Shown piece after piece: positions 19,220 through 29,624 of a stretch of DNA of 64,000 nucleotides (its first letter is position 1; every line of letters starts with the position of its first letter). This stretch comes from Alteromonas naphthalenivorans (lineage in GTDB: Bacteria; Pseudomonadota; Gammaproteobacteria; Enterobacterales; Alteromonadaceae). A program made the translations under genes and the position numbers. Location: the NCBI RefSeq assembly GCF_000213655.1, contig NC_015554.1:2666001-2730000 (forward strand), given 5' to 3'. A model generated the notes under the pieces. The model was not told where the DNA came from. It saw nothing but the letters and a program-made list of their open reading frames with translations, and made no database searches.

Positions 19220-20065
19220 ATGAAAAAGTTATGGCTTGTTCTTGGCTTCTTAGTACTGACAGGGTGCTCGTCTAAGCTTGCATACAATAACCTCGATTGG
19301 CTTATTTATTGGTACATGGACGATTATGTAGAGCTTAACGATTCACAAGAAGCTATTTTCGATATTAAGCTTGAAGGGTGGATTGATTGGCACAGAGAAG
19401 AACAATTGGCTTTATATTTGGCCCAACTAGAGCAGATAACCGAAGATATCAAACAAGATAAGTTAAACAAAGCTGTTATTGCCAATCATCTAAATCAGGC
19501 TAATGAACACGTAATGACGTTACGCTCAAAAATAGCGCCTGAGTTAGCAGAACTCGCTTCCCGCTTAAGTGACGACCAAGTTATTTATTTGTTTGCTGCC
19601 ATCCAAAAAGAAAATGACGAAGAGCAAGAAGAGCTTGATGAGTACGACTCAATGTCTGAAAGTGAAAGGCTTGAAAAGTTAATTGAGAATTTCGAAGAAG
19701 GTTTTGAAGACAGTGTAGGTGACTTAACTGACGAGCAAAAAACGAAGATAGCGAACGCTGCACCTCACTTCGCCCGTACCCGTGGAAACTGGCTTGAATA
19801 CCGAATAGCCATGCAGAATGAAGCGCGCCGATTGTTTGCAAGCAGACAAAACACAGAAGCGTTTCAACAAAAGCTAACCCACCTACTTACTCACCCTGAT
19901 GACTACCGCACCGAAGAGTACCTAGCACGCAGACAAGCTAATCGAGAAGCATATTTATCGCTGGCCGATAAGTTGGTAAAAACAATGACCGCAAAACAGA
20001 AGTCACATCTGCTGAAAAAGCTCAACAATATTATTGACGATATTAAAGACCTTCAAGACGATTAA
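19220..20065 (+). CDS. DUF6279 family lipoprotein
   Basis: 281 residues. The N-terminal signal peptide ends in the lipobox LVLTGC (Cys about residue 16), so it is a lipidated envelope protein. The mature part starts with the family's YNNLDWLIYWYMDDYVEL pattern and is almost all helical and highly charged, with an acidic patch near residues 133-160. Proteins of this kind are annotated DUF6279; function is unknown. It is monocistronic and converges on the panE-like gene. Confidence 0.85.
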   Translation: MKKLWLVLGFLVLTGCSSKLAYNNLDWLIYWYMDDYVELNDSQEAIFDIKLEGWIDWHREEQLALYLAQLEQITEDIKQDKLNKAVIANHLNQANEHVMTLRSKIAPELAELASRLSDDQVIYLFAAIQKENDEEQEELDEYDSMSESERLEKLIENFEEGFEDSVGDLTDEQKTKIANAAPHFARTRGNWLEYRIAMQNEARRLFASRQNTEAFQQKLTHLLTHPDDYRTEEYLARRQANREAYLSLADKLVKTMTAKQKSHLLKKLNNIIDDIKDLQDD

Positions 20066-20081
20066 AAGCGATAGGCTAGGG

Positions 20082-21137
20082 CTAGGTAGCAGCTATCGCT
20101 TGTTGTAAAGTGGCAGCGCTCAACCTCGGCGACCCGTCGCTTGCGTTTTCGGCCGCTTTAATGAGTTTTACTATTGCGGTATTGGCGGGGGTACTCACTT
20201 GATGCGCTTCACCTAAAGCAACAATTTCGCCATTTAGGTAATCGACTTCTGTTTTTCTATTCAGCGCTAAATCCTCATACATAGATGAGCGTGCCTGAGG
20301 GTCAATTTTTAACGTAGCTGCAGCCACCTTTTTAAATAGAAAATTAGGTAAAGACATAATGTAAGGCATAAGCTTAGGGACGACCTTACCTGTTTTAGCC
20401 GGCTCAATACCGGCAGCTTTCATTGCGACTAATGCTTCTTTTAGCACAACCGCCATTACTTTTCGGTATTCGTTTTCGTGCAATTGCTCAAGCAATGGCC
20501 TGCCAGAAAGTGCATTAACGGCGTTATTTAAATTCATGAGCAGTTTACCCCACTGCACACTAGATAAATCCTTGTACACCTGAACAGGCAAGTCGGCCAT
20601 GGCAAACAGGCCGACGAGATCTCCCGATTTCCCTGTTGTGTCTTCAATACACAAATTCCCTTCTGTGCCACAATGAAAATGCCCGTCGCCCTGCCCCAGC
20701 ACGTTAAATGGAACCATGCCTTTCATGACGGTATGATTCGGTAAGCATTCTGATAGCACTTGACCGTTTCTTACCCCGTTTTGAAAGCTGATGACAACAG
20801 GATTATCCTTCAACGAGTCACTATTTTCATATTGCGCAATAAGCGACGCGGCCTCTTGGGTATCACCGCTTTTTACGCACACTAAAATATAATCAGCGCC
20901 CGCCATGACCTCGGCATTTTCAGTAAAGTTAACGTCGGCCGGTTTAAGCTTTGTATTCCTACCCCGCCAATCGGTTAACGTTAAGCCGCTATTCGCAATT
21001 TGATCTTTAAGTCTTGCACGGCCAATTAAGGTGACATTCGCGCCAATAGACAGCAAACAACCTCCTAAATAACATCCAATGCTCCCAGCGCCCAATATGA
21101 CGATATTCGCTTTGTTTGCTGTCGCTGTTTTGCTCAT
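20082..21137 (-). CDS. 2-dehydropantoate 2-reductase family protein (ApbA/PanE-like)
   Basis: 351 residues, slightly longer than PanE (about 300). The N-terminal Rossmann loop is VILGAGSIGCYLGG (about residues 13-26) and the C-terminal helical domain has the conserved Lys/Asn pattern VQWGKLLMNLNNAVNAL. The family reduces ketopantoate with NADPH, but many paralogues act on other 2-oxo acids. It is 18 nt downstream of a dioxygenase gene, so a catabolic or secondary role is more likely than pantothenate synthesis. The exact substrate is not readable. Confidence 0.82.
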   Translation of the reverse strand: MSKTATANKANIVILGAGSIGCYLGGCLLSIGANVTLIGRARLKDQIANSGLTLTDWRGRNTKLKPADVNFTENAEVMAGADYILVCVKSGDTQEAASLIAQYENSDSLKDNPVVISFQNGVRNGQVLSECLPNHTVMKGMVPFNVLGQGDGHFHCGTEGNLCIEDTTGKSGDLVGLFAMADLPVQVYKDLSSVQWGKLLMNLNNAVNALSGRPLLEQLHENEYRKVMAVVLKEALVAMKAAGIEPAKTGKVVPKLMPYIMSLPNFLFKKVAAATLKIDPQARSSMYEDLALNRKTEVDYLNGEIVALGEAHQVSTPANTAIVKLIKAAENASDGSPRLSAATLQQAIAAT

Positions 21138-21155
21138 GATTAACCTACTGCTGTG

Positions 21156-22343
21156 CTAAATACTAAGATCTAAAAGGTTGTAGTCTTTTAGTGCTTCCTT
21201 TGTATCATTGTTGTATTCAAACTGGGTATCGGAATTTGCAAATAATGCATAAACATAAGGTGTCTCTTCTGGATACTTTTTCATACGAGCATCAATGGCA
21301 TAACCTAATACCGCCGTTCGCTTTGCAATATGTTCGTCGTCGAATTCTTGCGGAGCACAATGAATACCGGCTCCACTGACATTCAACACCGAACTCCGGC
21401 GATGGAATCCAAAGTTCACTGTAACTCTAGGCTCAAAGCCTGTATTGGCAAAAGAGCCATGTACAATTTGACGGTTACAAATAACTACATCGCCGGCATT
21501 ACAAATAAGAGGGACCGCTTCAGTTAACCGTTCGCTACCCGCCTGCGCCACCATTTCTTTAATATCAAGCTTGCCCTGTTTATGCGTACCAGGTACTACC
21601 CACACCCCGTTTACTGCGGTACTTCCGTAAACCTGTGCCATAAAATTAAAACCATGAATGCCTTCATCGAAGTCTGGGCTATTCCAGTGAGTATCACCGT
21701 CTTGATGCCAAGATACCGCAGCGCCTAACCCGGGCTCTTTGATAAACAAGCATTCATGAAAAGGCGCAAAGTCTTTACCATTAATAGATTCGGCTACTTT
21801 TAACAATTCCGGGTGTGCATAAGCACGTAAGCAAGCGTCAGAATATTCAAGTGAACCGAGTAGCACAAATACCGCTTCCTCTGGAGCATCTTTCGCGGCG
21901 CTGGGCTCAAATAATTTCACCTGATGACGGCCATTTGCGATAGGGGTTCCGCCTAAAGGATCACCAAGTGGTTTTGACCAAATTAATCTAGGCCCTAAAG
22001 CATCAATGGCGAGTGCTTTTTCTCCTTGGGCATTTAATTTTTCGCCATTTTTTAATGGAAATTGAGTTTTTAGCAGTTCGATGTCTTGCTCTAAATCGGC
22101 GAGTTCTTTATCAGAGATTAATCCCTCAAATATATAAAAGCCATATTTTGAGTAAGCATCTTTAATGTGGGTGGCAAGAGAACCATCTGTTTCAAACTTG
22201 AGCGGGCCGCGGTTATCCATGGCAAGCGCTTTACGCTGACCTTCCAACAAGTAGCTTTTCATCGCGTTAGCATCTTTACCGTAATGCGCCGCGCAGGCTT
22301 CAATTGATTCACTAATATCTACAGGGTGTTTTATGGGTGTCAT
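21156..22343 (-). CDS. Phytanoyl-CoA dioxygenase (PhyH) family protein
   Basis: 395 residues from ATG 22343. The Fe(II)-binding His-x-Asp is WHQDGDTHW (about residues 216-218) and the distal His lies in QIVHGSFANTG, with the 2-oxoglutarate Arg shortly after (EPRVTVNF). These enzymes hydroxylate substrates using oxygen and 2-oxoglutarate. A longer frame to 22514 overlaps the divergent tetR gene and its extra part is hydrophobic and unlike the family, so the inner ATG is chosen. It is probably an operon with the panE-like gene and controlled by the divergent TetR. Substrate unknown. Confidence 0.85.
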   Translation of the reverse strand: MTPIKHPVDISESIEACAAHYGKDANAMKSYLLEGQRKALAMDNRGPLKFETDGSLATHIKDAYSKYGFYIFEGLISDKELADLEQDIELLKTQFPLKNGEKLNAQGEKALAIDALGPRLIWSKPLGDPLGGTPIANGRHQVKLFEPSAAKDAPEEAVFVLLGSLEYSDACLRAYAHPELLKVAESINGKDFAPFHECLFIKEPGLGAAVSWHQDGDTHWNSPDFDEGIHGFNFMAQVYGSTAVNGVWVVPGTHKQGKLDIKEMVAQAGSERLTEAVPLICNAGDVVICNRQIVHGSFANTGFEPRVTVNFGFHRRSSVLNVSGAGIHCAPQEFDDEHIAKRTAVLGYAIDARMKKYPEETPYVYALFANSDTQFEYNNDTKEALKDYNLLDLSI

Positions 22344-22352
22344 TTTTGATCT

Positions 22353-22427
22353 CACAGTTTTTATTAGTGATAAAACTTTACGATCAATAAAATCTGTGGT
22401 CAACAAAAATAAAAATGATAAACTGTG
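22353..22427. promoter_or_regulatory. Widely spaced inverted repeat between phyH-like gene and tetR
   Basis: CACAGTTT at 22353-22360 and AAACTGTG at 22420-22427 are exact inverted copies in the divergent control region, each followed inward by an AT-rich stretch. They could be two operator half-sites for the adjacent TetR regulator. Confidence 0.35.
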
Positions 22428-22492
22428 TCTTAATGCTGAGCTATCAGTAACAACGTATATATAAAGCAAGTCACCTAGGCAGAAAAATAACG

Positions 22493-23164
22493 ATGACACA
22501 AAAAGGGTTAGCACGAGGCAGCAGCACTAGAGCTGCCAACGTCAATAAACGCAAACATATTATTCTAGAGCGCGCTGGAGATATTATTGCCACCCAAGGC
22601 GTAGATGCGCTTACCATGAGTAAGTTAGCCCTTGCTGCCGACGTGACCGTGCCCACCATTCATAATTTGTTTGGTAAAAAAGCGGATATTTTTGAAAGAC
22701 TCGTTATTGAAATGATTGAGCGAGTAGAAAAGGCGCTTGCAGACCTCGTATTATCTGATCCTATCACCGCAAGCGAAGCTTTTATCGACAAACTTATCTC
22801 GCTTTTTAGGGCAAATGAGGGGTTGTATAAAGCGGCCTTTGTAGCTGGGGAAAACACGAAAATATTTGATCAAAAACTACCCGGAGGTATTTTTCAGACA
22901 TCCTTAGACATCTGCTCACAAGTGTGCCAAAAAGGCCGTGAAGATGGCTATTTGTTAGGTAATATCAACACCGAAATTCTGGCTATACAGGTGTTTGGCT
23001 GCCAACGCTTGGCCCGACAAGATTGGGTTAATAGCTATATTGATTTAGACAGATACAGAGCACAAGTGCTATGCGGTATGTACATCACCTTCATGGCCGA
23101 TGCCCGGCAAGATTACAAAGAAATGCTTCAGCGACGCGTAGAGCATTTAAGTCAAACTTATTAG
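22493..23164 (+). CDS. TetR/AcrR family transcriptional regulator
   Basis: 223 residues. The HTH spans about residues 20-65 (HIILERAGDIIATQGVDALT, then LALAADVTVPTIHNLFGKKA), preceded by a basic N-terminal arm. The C-terminal ligand domain is unassigned. It is divergent from the dioxygenase-reductase pair and presumably regulates it. The ribosome site is weak. The next gene downstream, a glpT remnant, is convergent. Confidence 0.9.
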   Translation: MTQKGLARGSSTRAANVNKRKHIILERAGDIIATQGVDALTMSKLALAADVTVPTIHNLFGKKADIFERLVIEMIERVEKALADLVLSDPITASEAFIDKLISLFRANEGLYKAAFVAGENTKIFDQKLPGGIFQTSLDICSQVCQKGREDGYLLGNINTEILAIQVFGCQRLARQDWVNSYIDLDRYRAQVLCGMYITFMADARQDYKEMLQRRVEHLSQTY

Positions 23165-23261
23165 CTTGAGCCTAGCAGTCACTTAACAAAATGTAAGAAA
23201 AGACCGGGCTATCCATTACCCAGTCTATCTTGACGTTCTAGCGTTAAATAAACGTCATCAT

Positions 23262-24270
23262 TTAGCTAGCTGCAGACGCCTCTTTACTTTTTAAATGCGC
23301 AATTTCATGTTTAACCGTAAATCCGATTAGCACAATGGCACAAATACACCCACCTGTGAGAAGTATGAACCCGCCATTCCAACCGAAGTAATCGACGGTA
23401 AAACCTAAAGCAATATTGGCGATAACGGCACCACCAAGATACCCAAACAGTCCTGTTAACCCGGCTGCCGTGCCAGCGGCTTTCTTTGGCACCAATTCTA
23501 GCGCGTATAAACCTATCAACATAACAGGTCCATAGATTAAAAAGCCGATAGCCATTAGCGCAGCCATATCTATGGAAGGGTTTCCAGCAGGGTTAAACCA
23601 ATATACAAGAACGGCGACTAATACGAGCACCATGTACAAAATAGCAGCTGGTGAACGACGGCTTTTAAACCATTTGTCGCTAATGTAACCGCATAACAGC
23701 GTACCTGGAATGCCCGCCCACTCATACAACAAGTACGCCCAAGAACTATGCTCGAAGGAGAAGTCTTTTACCTCTGACAAGTACGTCGGCGCCCAATCTA
23801 AAACGCCATATCGAATGAGATACACAAACGCATTGGCAATAGCGATAAACCACAGGAGTTTGTTGTTCAATACGTAGGTAACAAATATTTCTTTAGCACT
23901 GAGTTCTTGCTCATGCTTTTCTTCATAATCGATGGGATAGTCATTACGATGTTCCTCAATAGGCGGCAAACCACAACTTTGCGGTGTATCTCGTAAGGTT
24001 AAAAATACAAAACCGGCGATTAATGCAGCGAAAGCTGCGGGTACATAAAAAGCGCTATGCCAATCATTAAACCACGCCATTCCCAAGATAAATAAAGGGC
24101 CAATGAGTCCGCCGCCAACGTTATGAGCAATATTCCAAACCGAAACAACTTGTCCTCGTTCATTCCCCGAGTACCAATGTACGATAGTACGGCCACAGGC
24201 GGGCCACCCCATACCTTGCACCCAGCCGTTAATAAAAAGCAGCAGAAAAATAGTGGCGTATGCGAATGTA
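23262..24270 (-). pseudogene. glpT: Glycerol-3-phosphate transporter (GlpT) remnant lacking its 5' end
   Basis: From [16 protein letters not shown] onward the frame matches E. coli GlpT from about residue 118 to near its end: [53 protein letters not shown] and [19 protein letters not shown]. The first three helices, including the phosphate-binding Arg of helix 1, are missing. The open frame continues to 24377, but that part is antisense to the adjoining kinase gene and unlike GlpT. The retained part has no internal stop, so the deletion looks recent. A truncated product would not transport. Confidence 0.85.
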
Positions 24271-26715
24271 TTGACTGAACTTGAGTCGTTGAATTCACGG
24301 GTTAAAACTGAAAGCCCCATGCCCATTGGCGAAGTGATATCGACGCTGGAAACACGATTACTCACCCCTGACTTCACCTCGTTTGAAAAAACTAAAATAG
24401 CCGTTAGCTACATTCAACTTAAGCTCAAATTACATCACACCGCCCCTGATGATGTGATGACTATTCTAGAATCTTTAGTCACTGAAACGGAAGATGGTTT
24501 AATCATTAAATTGGGGCTGGCGAGAATGGTAGGCATCAATGCTAATTATGACCGGTCATATCAGTTGTTCGGTGAAGTCATACAATCTCCTGCTGCCAGT
24601 TCTTCTGTTAAGGCTATAGCAATTGCGTATCTCATCCTTTCCTACAATGAAGGGCAAGTTTTCGCATCAAGCGCTAACTTATTAAATACCCTTAACGAAC
24701 TGGTTCATGAAAATAACCTCACTTATGCCACGGCCCTGTATCACTATATGGCTGCTGATTATTATCACTCGGTAAAGTCTTTTGATATTGCCTTTGAGTA
24801 TTATGAGAAGTCGTTAGCTGGGTCGAAAGCCCTCAATGAATGGCCGCTTGTTAGTGACAACCTGTACGCCATTGGCATTTTATTTAGAAATATGGGCAAC
24901 TTCGATAAAGCGATTACCTACTTTAAGCAAACCATTGAATCTGACAGAAAGATAGACATTAATTACGCAGAATACATCGCCTTATATGGAATGGCGTCTA
25001 CTTATTTTCGAACTGACGACATTGAAGAAGCGTTGAAGCTTGCTGAAACAGTCACTTCTCACCCACTTACCACCTCTTTTTACGATAGCGAAATTTATAG
25101 ATTAAAAGCGAAGGCATTGATGGAACGGGGACGTTTGAGCGAGGCGAGAGTCGCGCTTGATAAATCTCGCAGCACCTATGACGACTACCGCGTGGGTGAA
25201 AAGACAACATGGCGGGCAGAACTTGAAAAGCTCGCTTCACAAATTAGTGCGCAAGAAGGTAACTTTGAAACGGCGTACAAGGAATACGAGGTTTACCATA
25301 ACGAATACCTTGAAGCTAAGAAGTATGAAGATTTAGAGCTATTAGAGAGCGCAAATTTAGTTTACGAAATAGAGCAGCAAAAAGAAAAAACCACACTATT
25401 AGAAAAAGAAAACCGCGCTATTTCTGAACTGCTTGACGCTAGGGAAGCTGCTCAGCAAACGCAAAAGCTCTTCACCCGCTGGCTCGTGATTTTTATTGCA
25501 TTAACCCTTGTCACCTTGGTTATTATTTTAATTTTGCTTAAAAAAGCACGCAAGACCAATGCACTTTATATATCAGCGAAGGAAAAAGCCGAACTTCACA
25601 GCAGGCTTAAAACAGAGTTCATTTCTAACATAAGCCACGAAATTAGAACCCCTTTGAACGCTATCATTGGTTTTGGGCAAGTACTGACTGACAAACTAGA
25701 AGATAAACAAACTAAAAAGCTCACCAGCCAAATTGTCAATTCATCTGAAATGCTTCTGCAACTTATTAATGACTTACTGGACTTCTCTAAAATTGAAGCG
25801 GGTAAGCTAGCGCTAGATTACGGACCGTATAACTTACGTCAAAGCATAAGAAAGCTACTTGATATATTCCACGCGCAAGCAAGCAACAAGGGATTAACGA
25901 TTAAGCTAAATATCGATAAAGAGCTTCCTAAAGAGATGATTTTTGACGAACTTAGGCTTAAACAAGTACTTGCTAACTTGATTAGCAACGCCATTAAATT
26001 TTCAAGTGCTGGGGATATAGAAATAGGTATTAAGGTTAAACAGAAAGACAACACCCACTGCTTGTTCGACGTATGGGTTCAGGACAACGGCATCGGTATT
26101 AGTGAGTCTCAACAAGAAAACTTGTTTCAACCCTTCATTCAAGCTGAAAGCTCAACGGCACGAAAGTATGGAGGCTCAGGCCTAGGCTTAAATATTTGCA
26201 ATAAATTATTAGAGCAAATGAGCTCTAAACTTCACGTTGTTAGCGCCATTGGACAAGGTTCACGCTTTTACTTTACTTTGGAATTTTGTCATTCAATAGG
26301 TGAAGAATACATTCAGAACCAAGAAGCCGAACAACTCATTACCCAGTTCCAAAAAACACGCGTGCTATTGGCCGAAGACAATGACATAAACGTTGAAGTT
26401 ATAATGGCAATGCTAAACGCCACAAATCTACAAATAATTCGTGCTGCTAACGGAAACGACGCTATTTACACGTTATCTCAACAATCATTTGATATTATTT
26501 TGATGGATATTCAAATGCCAGAAATGGATGGGTACGAAGCCACTCGGGTAATACGCCATCAAATGAACGGCACCTTACCTATTATTGCGTTAACAGCAAA
26601 TGCTATGCAGCAAGATATAGACGCCTGTCTACATGCAGGCATGAACGACCATGTTAGCAAGCCAATAAGAAAAGAAAAGCTGCTTAAAGTGTTAGATAAA
26701 TACCTCAACCCTTAA
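24253..26715 (+). CDS. TPR-containing hybrid sensor histidine kinase/response regulator, 5'-truncated
   Basis: 820 residues from GTG 24253. Residues 1-360 are TPR-like helical repeats, followed by a coiled coil (about 365-405), one membrane helix (410-429), a HisKA domain with the phospho-His in [13 protein letters not shown] (about H462), an ATPase domain ([23 protein letters not shown]) and a C-terminal receiver with the acceptor Asp in [12 protein letters not shown] (about D752). TPR kinases of this layout normally start with a signal peptide that exports the TPR part. None is present, and the first about 6 codons overlap the glpT remnant, so the N-terminus was probably lost in the same deletion. 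Translation could also start at ATG 24319. Function as a sensor is doubtful. Confidence 0.8.
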   Translation: MAYANVLTELESLNSRVKTESPMPIGEVISTLETRLLTPDFTSFEKTKIAVSYIQLKLKLHHTAPDDVMTILESLVTETEDGLIIKLGLARMVGINANYDRSYQLFGEVIQSPAASSSVKAIAIAYLILSYNEGQVFASSANLLNTLNELVHENNLTYATALYHYMAADYYHSVKSFDIAFEYYEKSLAGSKALNEWPLVSDNLYAIGILFRNMGNFDKAITYFKQTIESDRKIDINYAEYIALYGMASTYFRTDDIEEALKLAETVTSHPLTTSFYDSEIYRLKAKALMERGRLSEARVALDKSRSTYDDYRVGEKTTWRAELEKLASQISAQEGNFETAYKEYEVYHNEYLEAKKYEDLELLESANLVYEIEQQKEKTTLLEKENRAISELLDAREAAQQTQKLFTRWLVIFIALTLVTLVIILILLKKARKTNALYISAKEKAELHSRLKTEFISNISHEIRTPLNAIIGFGQVLTDKLEDKQTKKLTSQIVNSSEMLLQLINDLLDFSKIEAGKLALDYGPYNLRQSIRKLLDIFHAQASNKGLTIKLNIDKELPKEMIFDELRLKQVLANLISNAIKFSSAGDIEIGIKVKQKDNTHCLFDVWVQDNGIGISESQQENLFQPFIQAESSTARKYGGSGLGLNICNKLLEQMSSKLHVVSAIGQGSRFYFTLEFCHSIGEEYIQNQEAEQLITQFQKTRVLLAEDNDINVEVIMAMLNATNLQIIRAANGNDAIYTLSQQSFDIILMDIQMPEMDGYEATRVIRHQMNGTLPIIALTANAMQQDIDACLHAGMNDHVSKPIRKEKLLKVLDKYLNP

Positions 26716-26783
26716 AAAGGTATTCACCTCTATTTATATACCACCCACAATTTCTGAAGTGCGCTCTGTACCATGTTAAAAGA

Positions 26784-27560
26784 CTAATACCGAACAAGGG
26801 TTCTCGTTTCAATACTCTTTCGTGGTTTCGTCACAGCAGTATCGCCTTCCATATCGAGTGCGCTATGCGCCAAATGTGGCCTTCCACGGTTATCGTAAAT
26901 ATTAAATATAATCGCTTCTTCGGGCGTCATATCAGATTGATAGAACCATTCGTGGGTTTCATTTTCCGCTACCCCTAATATTTGACCTTTGCGATCGGGG
27001 TATTCCAATTCGATGTTCATCCAATCATCTTCTTGCATCGAGCGTGGGCAGATAAACCCTAAAGGGGATGAAGGTATCGTGTATTCCACTGGGCGCCATA
27101 CATTAACAAACCCAAAATGCCCTTGCTGAAACTCTTGCGCTTTTTGGGCACCTAAAATATCCAACAAACGCTTTTCTACTCCAGCTTCACTATAGTCATT
27201 GTGAACGTTGCGGGCAGGTCTTCGTGTTGCATTTGGGTCGTCGATTCGTACTGTGTGGTCGAATACAATGACTTCTTTTGCTTTTATCTGTTGCTGCAGA
27301 ATGGCAGTAAGCTCACTTTCATAGTCACTCGCCCACGCTTCAGACTCATCGAACCCATGTACCTTTGTTGGTGCGTTTATAAAAGTGATCCCATCTTTAT
27401 TGAAATTCACTGAATAGTTTTTTTTTCGTATATCAGTAACCGGCACTTTGACTGAAATTAATTTAGGTGAAATCAAATTCCCAACAACGCCATTAACATC
27501 GAAATGAAATGCCTGAACTTCGTTACTTTTCACATGATAGTTTACTGTGGCTATAGCCAT
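26784..27560 (-). CDS. CmcJ/NvfI-type Fe(II)/2-oxoglutarate oxidoreductase
   Basis: 258 residues from ATG 27560, which has AAGGAG 8 nt upstream; a GTG 9 nt earlier touches that site and is rejected. The pattern RRPARNVHNDYSE (H120-x-D122), FVNVWRPVEYTIPSSPLGF and a later THEWFYQSDMTPEEAIIFN fits the CmcJ/NvfI/GA4-desaturase-like family, whose members hydroxylate or desaturate secondary metabolites. The His-x-Asp would bind iron with a distal His near residue 208. It stands alone, with no biosynthetic cluster adjacent; the substrate is unknown. Confidence 0.75.
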   Translation of the reverse strand: MAIATVNYHVKSNEVQAFHFDVNGVVGNLISPKLISVKVPVTDIRKKNYSVNFNKDGITFINAPTKVHGFDESEAWASDYESELTAILQQQIKAKEVIVFDHTVRIDDPNATRRPARNVHNDYSEAGVEKRLLDILGAQKAQEFQQGHFGFVNVWRPVEYTIPSSPLGFICPRSMQEDDWMNIELEYPDRKGQILGVAENETHEWFYQSDMTPEEAIIFNIYDNRGRPHLAHSALDMEGDTAVTKPRKSIETRTLVRY

Positions 27561-27900
27561 ATAAAGCACTCCTTAAAAAATGGTATAGGTTTCCCCGATG
27601 CGAGGGAATATAGTTTTTTAAGGACAAGAGATAAATGGGATACAGGTATAAACAGAATTTTGAAAATGAAGATAATAGTCAATCACAATGGCTGATAAAC
27701 CATTTGTGATGACAGCAACCGCTTTAAGGCCGAGCTTTTGAAAGTATTTAACCAGTCTTTACATTTCGTCAATGGCGAGCGTTGCGAGTTTACTTTATGA
27801 TCTTTACATTACTAGCATCACTGCTTTTTTCATTGATACTCAGTAGGCGAGGAACGGCTCGCATTATTTACTTTTTTTAAGTGGGAAGGAATCAACACCA
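27561..27900. other. Intergenic region
   Basis: 340 bases between divergent genes. It carries the leader of the oxidoreductase gene and presumably the promoter of the membrane cluster; AAGGAA at 27885-27890 is the ribosome site of the next gene. No further gene was seen. Confidence 0.5.
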
Positions 27901-29613
27901 ATGTGGAATCTACGATGCCTATGTGTACTTGTAGCGCTTATTTTACCGAATGTGGCCTTCGCCCATCATGGAAGTAGCGGTCAATTTGAAACGAATAAAA
28001 CGATTGAGTTGTCTGGCGAGATTACTCGAGTACGGTTAGTAAACCCGCATGCCTATGTGTATTTCGATGTTACGAACGAAGATGGCAGCGTAACAAATAT
28101 GCGTTGTGAGCTACAGTCAGGCTCGTTACTCAAACGTAGAGGATGGAACACAGAGCAATTCAAAGCAGGCAGTGCTATTACCATTTTAGGCTCTCCCGAT
28201 AGAAACGACCCCACTACATGTTATATGCAGCAAATTACTTTCGAAAATGGCGTAACCGCTAACCGAAATAGTGTGTTTGATGACAACGGGAGCCTTGTTA
28301 ACGGCGCAAGTACCGCATCAGCTGTTGACAGTGACGTTACCGTTGAACGCGAAACTATTCGCGCTGATGGAAGACCAAATCTAGCAGGAAATTGGGCAAT
28401 GGTGCGCAAAGAAGGTAGCAGACCTGGCGGTGGCGGCGCTTTTGCACAGTTAACTGATGCAGGTGCTTTGGCGGTAGAAGGGGCTACTCAAGATGAAAAC
28501 CCTAGATACCAATGTGAACCGACTAATATCATCATGGATTGGTGGTTCGATCTTATGGTTAATAAAATTGAACAGTCTAGCACTCAGATAAACCTGACTT
28601 ACGGATTTATGAGTCTGACACGTACCATTTATTTAGATGGTACTAAGATGCCCGAAGACTATGAGCCCAATCGTGCAGGATTTTCAACCGGTGTATGGGA
28701 AGGAAATACCTTAGTCGTTACCACCACTGGGTTTAATGAGGGTTGGATAATGGCGCCTATGGGGGGAAGCCCTCAAGGCAACAATCGTCCTCCACGCCCT
28801 GAAGGCGCACCTGATGGTAAAAAAGGTCCTCCAGCAGGCCCAAGAGGCAATGGCGGGCCACCGTCACCGGCCAAAAATAGCACTGCGTTGGTTGTTGTTG
28901 AGCGCTTTTCATTAAACGAAGACGGCACGGTGTTAAAACGTGAATATACCCTGACCGATCCGCTTTACCTTAAAGCGCCAATGACGGGGTCTGATGAAGT
29001 AACTCTCACAAAAGACAGCTATCAACCTTATGACTGTGACGACCTCACTGCCGAACGAGGCTCAGGTAATCTTGATATTAGCGCCACAACACTCGACAAC
29101 AAAAATACAGGAAATGACAATTTAAAAAACAGCAGTGCAAACAGTCAATCTGTTATGAGCTCGCTGTACAAACTTGAAGACTCAAAAGTAGGTCAAACCA
29201 TATCAACTACCGAATGGGGCTACCCTATCGTGCTGTCGTTACATGCAATAGGGATGGCTACTATGGTGGGCATAGCATTAATGCTAACCCTTCGGGTGCT
29301 TGGCTTCGCTTCAGTTATTCCGGTTACTGCAATGGCAAGTTATTGGAATATTGCCTTAATTGGGTTTGGCATTAATTTCGTTTCCGGTGTGGCGCTATTT
29401 TGTGGAAATGCATCAGAGCTTTATTTTAATTGGGCATTTCGGATTAAAATTCTTTTGGTTGTTGCAGGCCTTGTGCTGACATGGCGGTTAGTCATTATTT
29501 GTATTAAACAAACTGACAGCGTGTCGGCTAAGCATAAAAAACTTGCTGCCATTGCCATGGTCAGTTGGGTGGCCGCAATTATTGCTGGCCGATTAATTGG
29601 CTACATGTCTTAA
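27901..29613 (+). CDS. DUF6152-like periplasmic domain fused to a DUF6644-like membrane domain
   Basis: 570 residues in one intact frame. A signal peptide (residues 1-21, ending VAFA) is followed by a His-rich start HHGSSGQFETNKTIELSG and a small beta domain of the DUF6152 type (to about 115). A middle region (about 150-290) has a DGRPNLAGNW motif, then a Gly/Pro-rich linker (about 293-325). The C-terminal 140 residues have four membrane helices (SLHAIGMATMVGIALML onward) like DUF6644. The DUF6152 and DUF6644 parts look like domains that also occur as separate proteins. The next gene encodes a second DUF6644-like protein, starting 11 nt after this stop. Function unknown; copper or nickel handling is a guess from the HupE neighbour. 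Confidence 0.75.
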   Translation: MWNLRCLCVLVALILPNVAFAHHGSSGQFETNKTIELSGEITRVRLVNPHAYVYFDVTNEDGSVTNMRCELQSGSLLKRRGWNTEQFKAGSAITILGSPDRNDPTTCYMQQITFENGVTANRNSVFDDNGSLVNGASTASAVDSDVTVERETIRADGRPNLAGNWAMVRKEGSRPGGGGAFAQLTDAGALAVEGATQDENPRYQCEPTNIIMDWWFDLMVNKIEQSSTQINLTYGFMSLTRTIYLDGTKMPEDYEPNRAGFSTGVWEGNTLVVTTTGFNEGWIMAPMGGSPQGNNRPPRPEGAPDGKKGPPAGPRGNGGPPSPAKNSTALVVVERFSLNEDGTVLKREYTLTDPLYLKAPMTGSDEVTLTKDSYQPYDCDDLTAERGSGNLDISATTLDNKNTGNDNLKNSSANSQSVMSSLYKLEDSKVGQTISTTEWGYPIVLSLHAIGMATMVGIALMLTLRVLGFASVIPVTAMASYWNIALIGFGINFVSGVALFCGNASELYFNWAFRIKILLVVAGLVLTWRLVIICIKQTDSVSAKHKKLAAIAMVSWVAAIIAGRLIGYMS

Positions 29614-29624
29614 GGAGGTTACCT

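Noticed and set aside
24298..24377. The first 36 residues of the open glpT frame as a real N-terminus
   Set aside because: That stretch is antisense to the kinase gene and shows no membrane helix or GlpT similarity.
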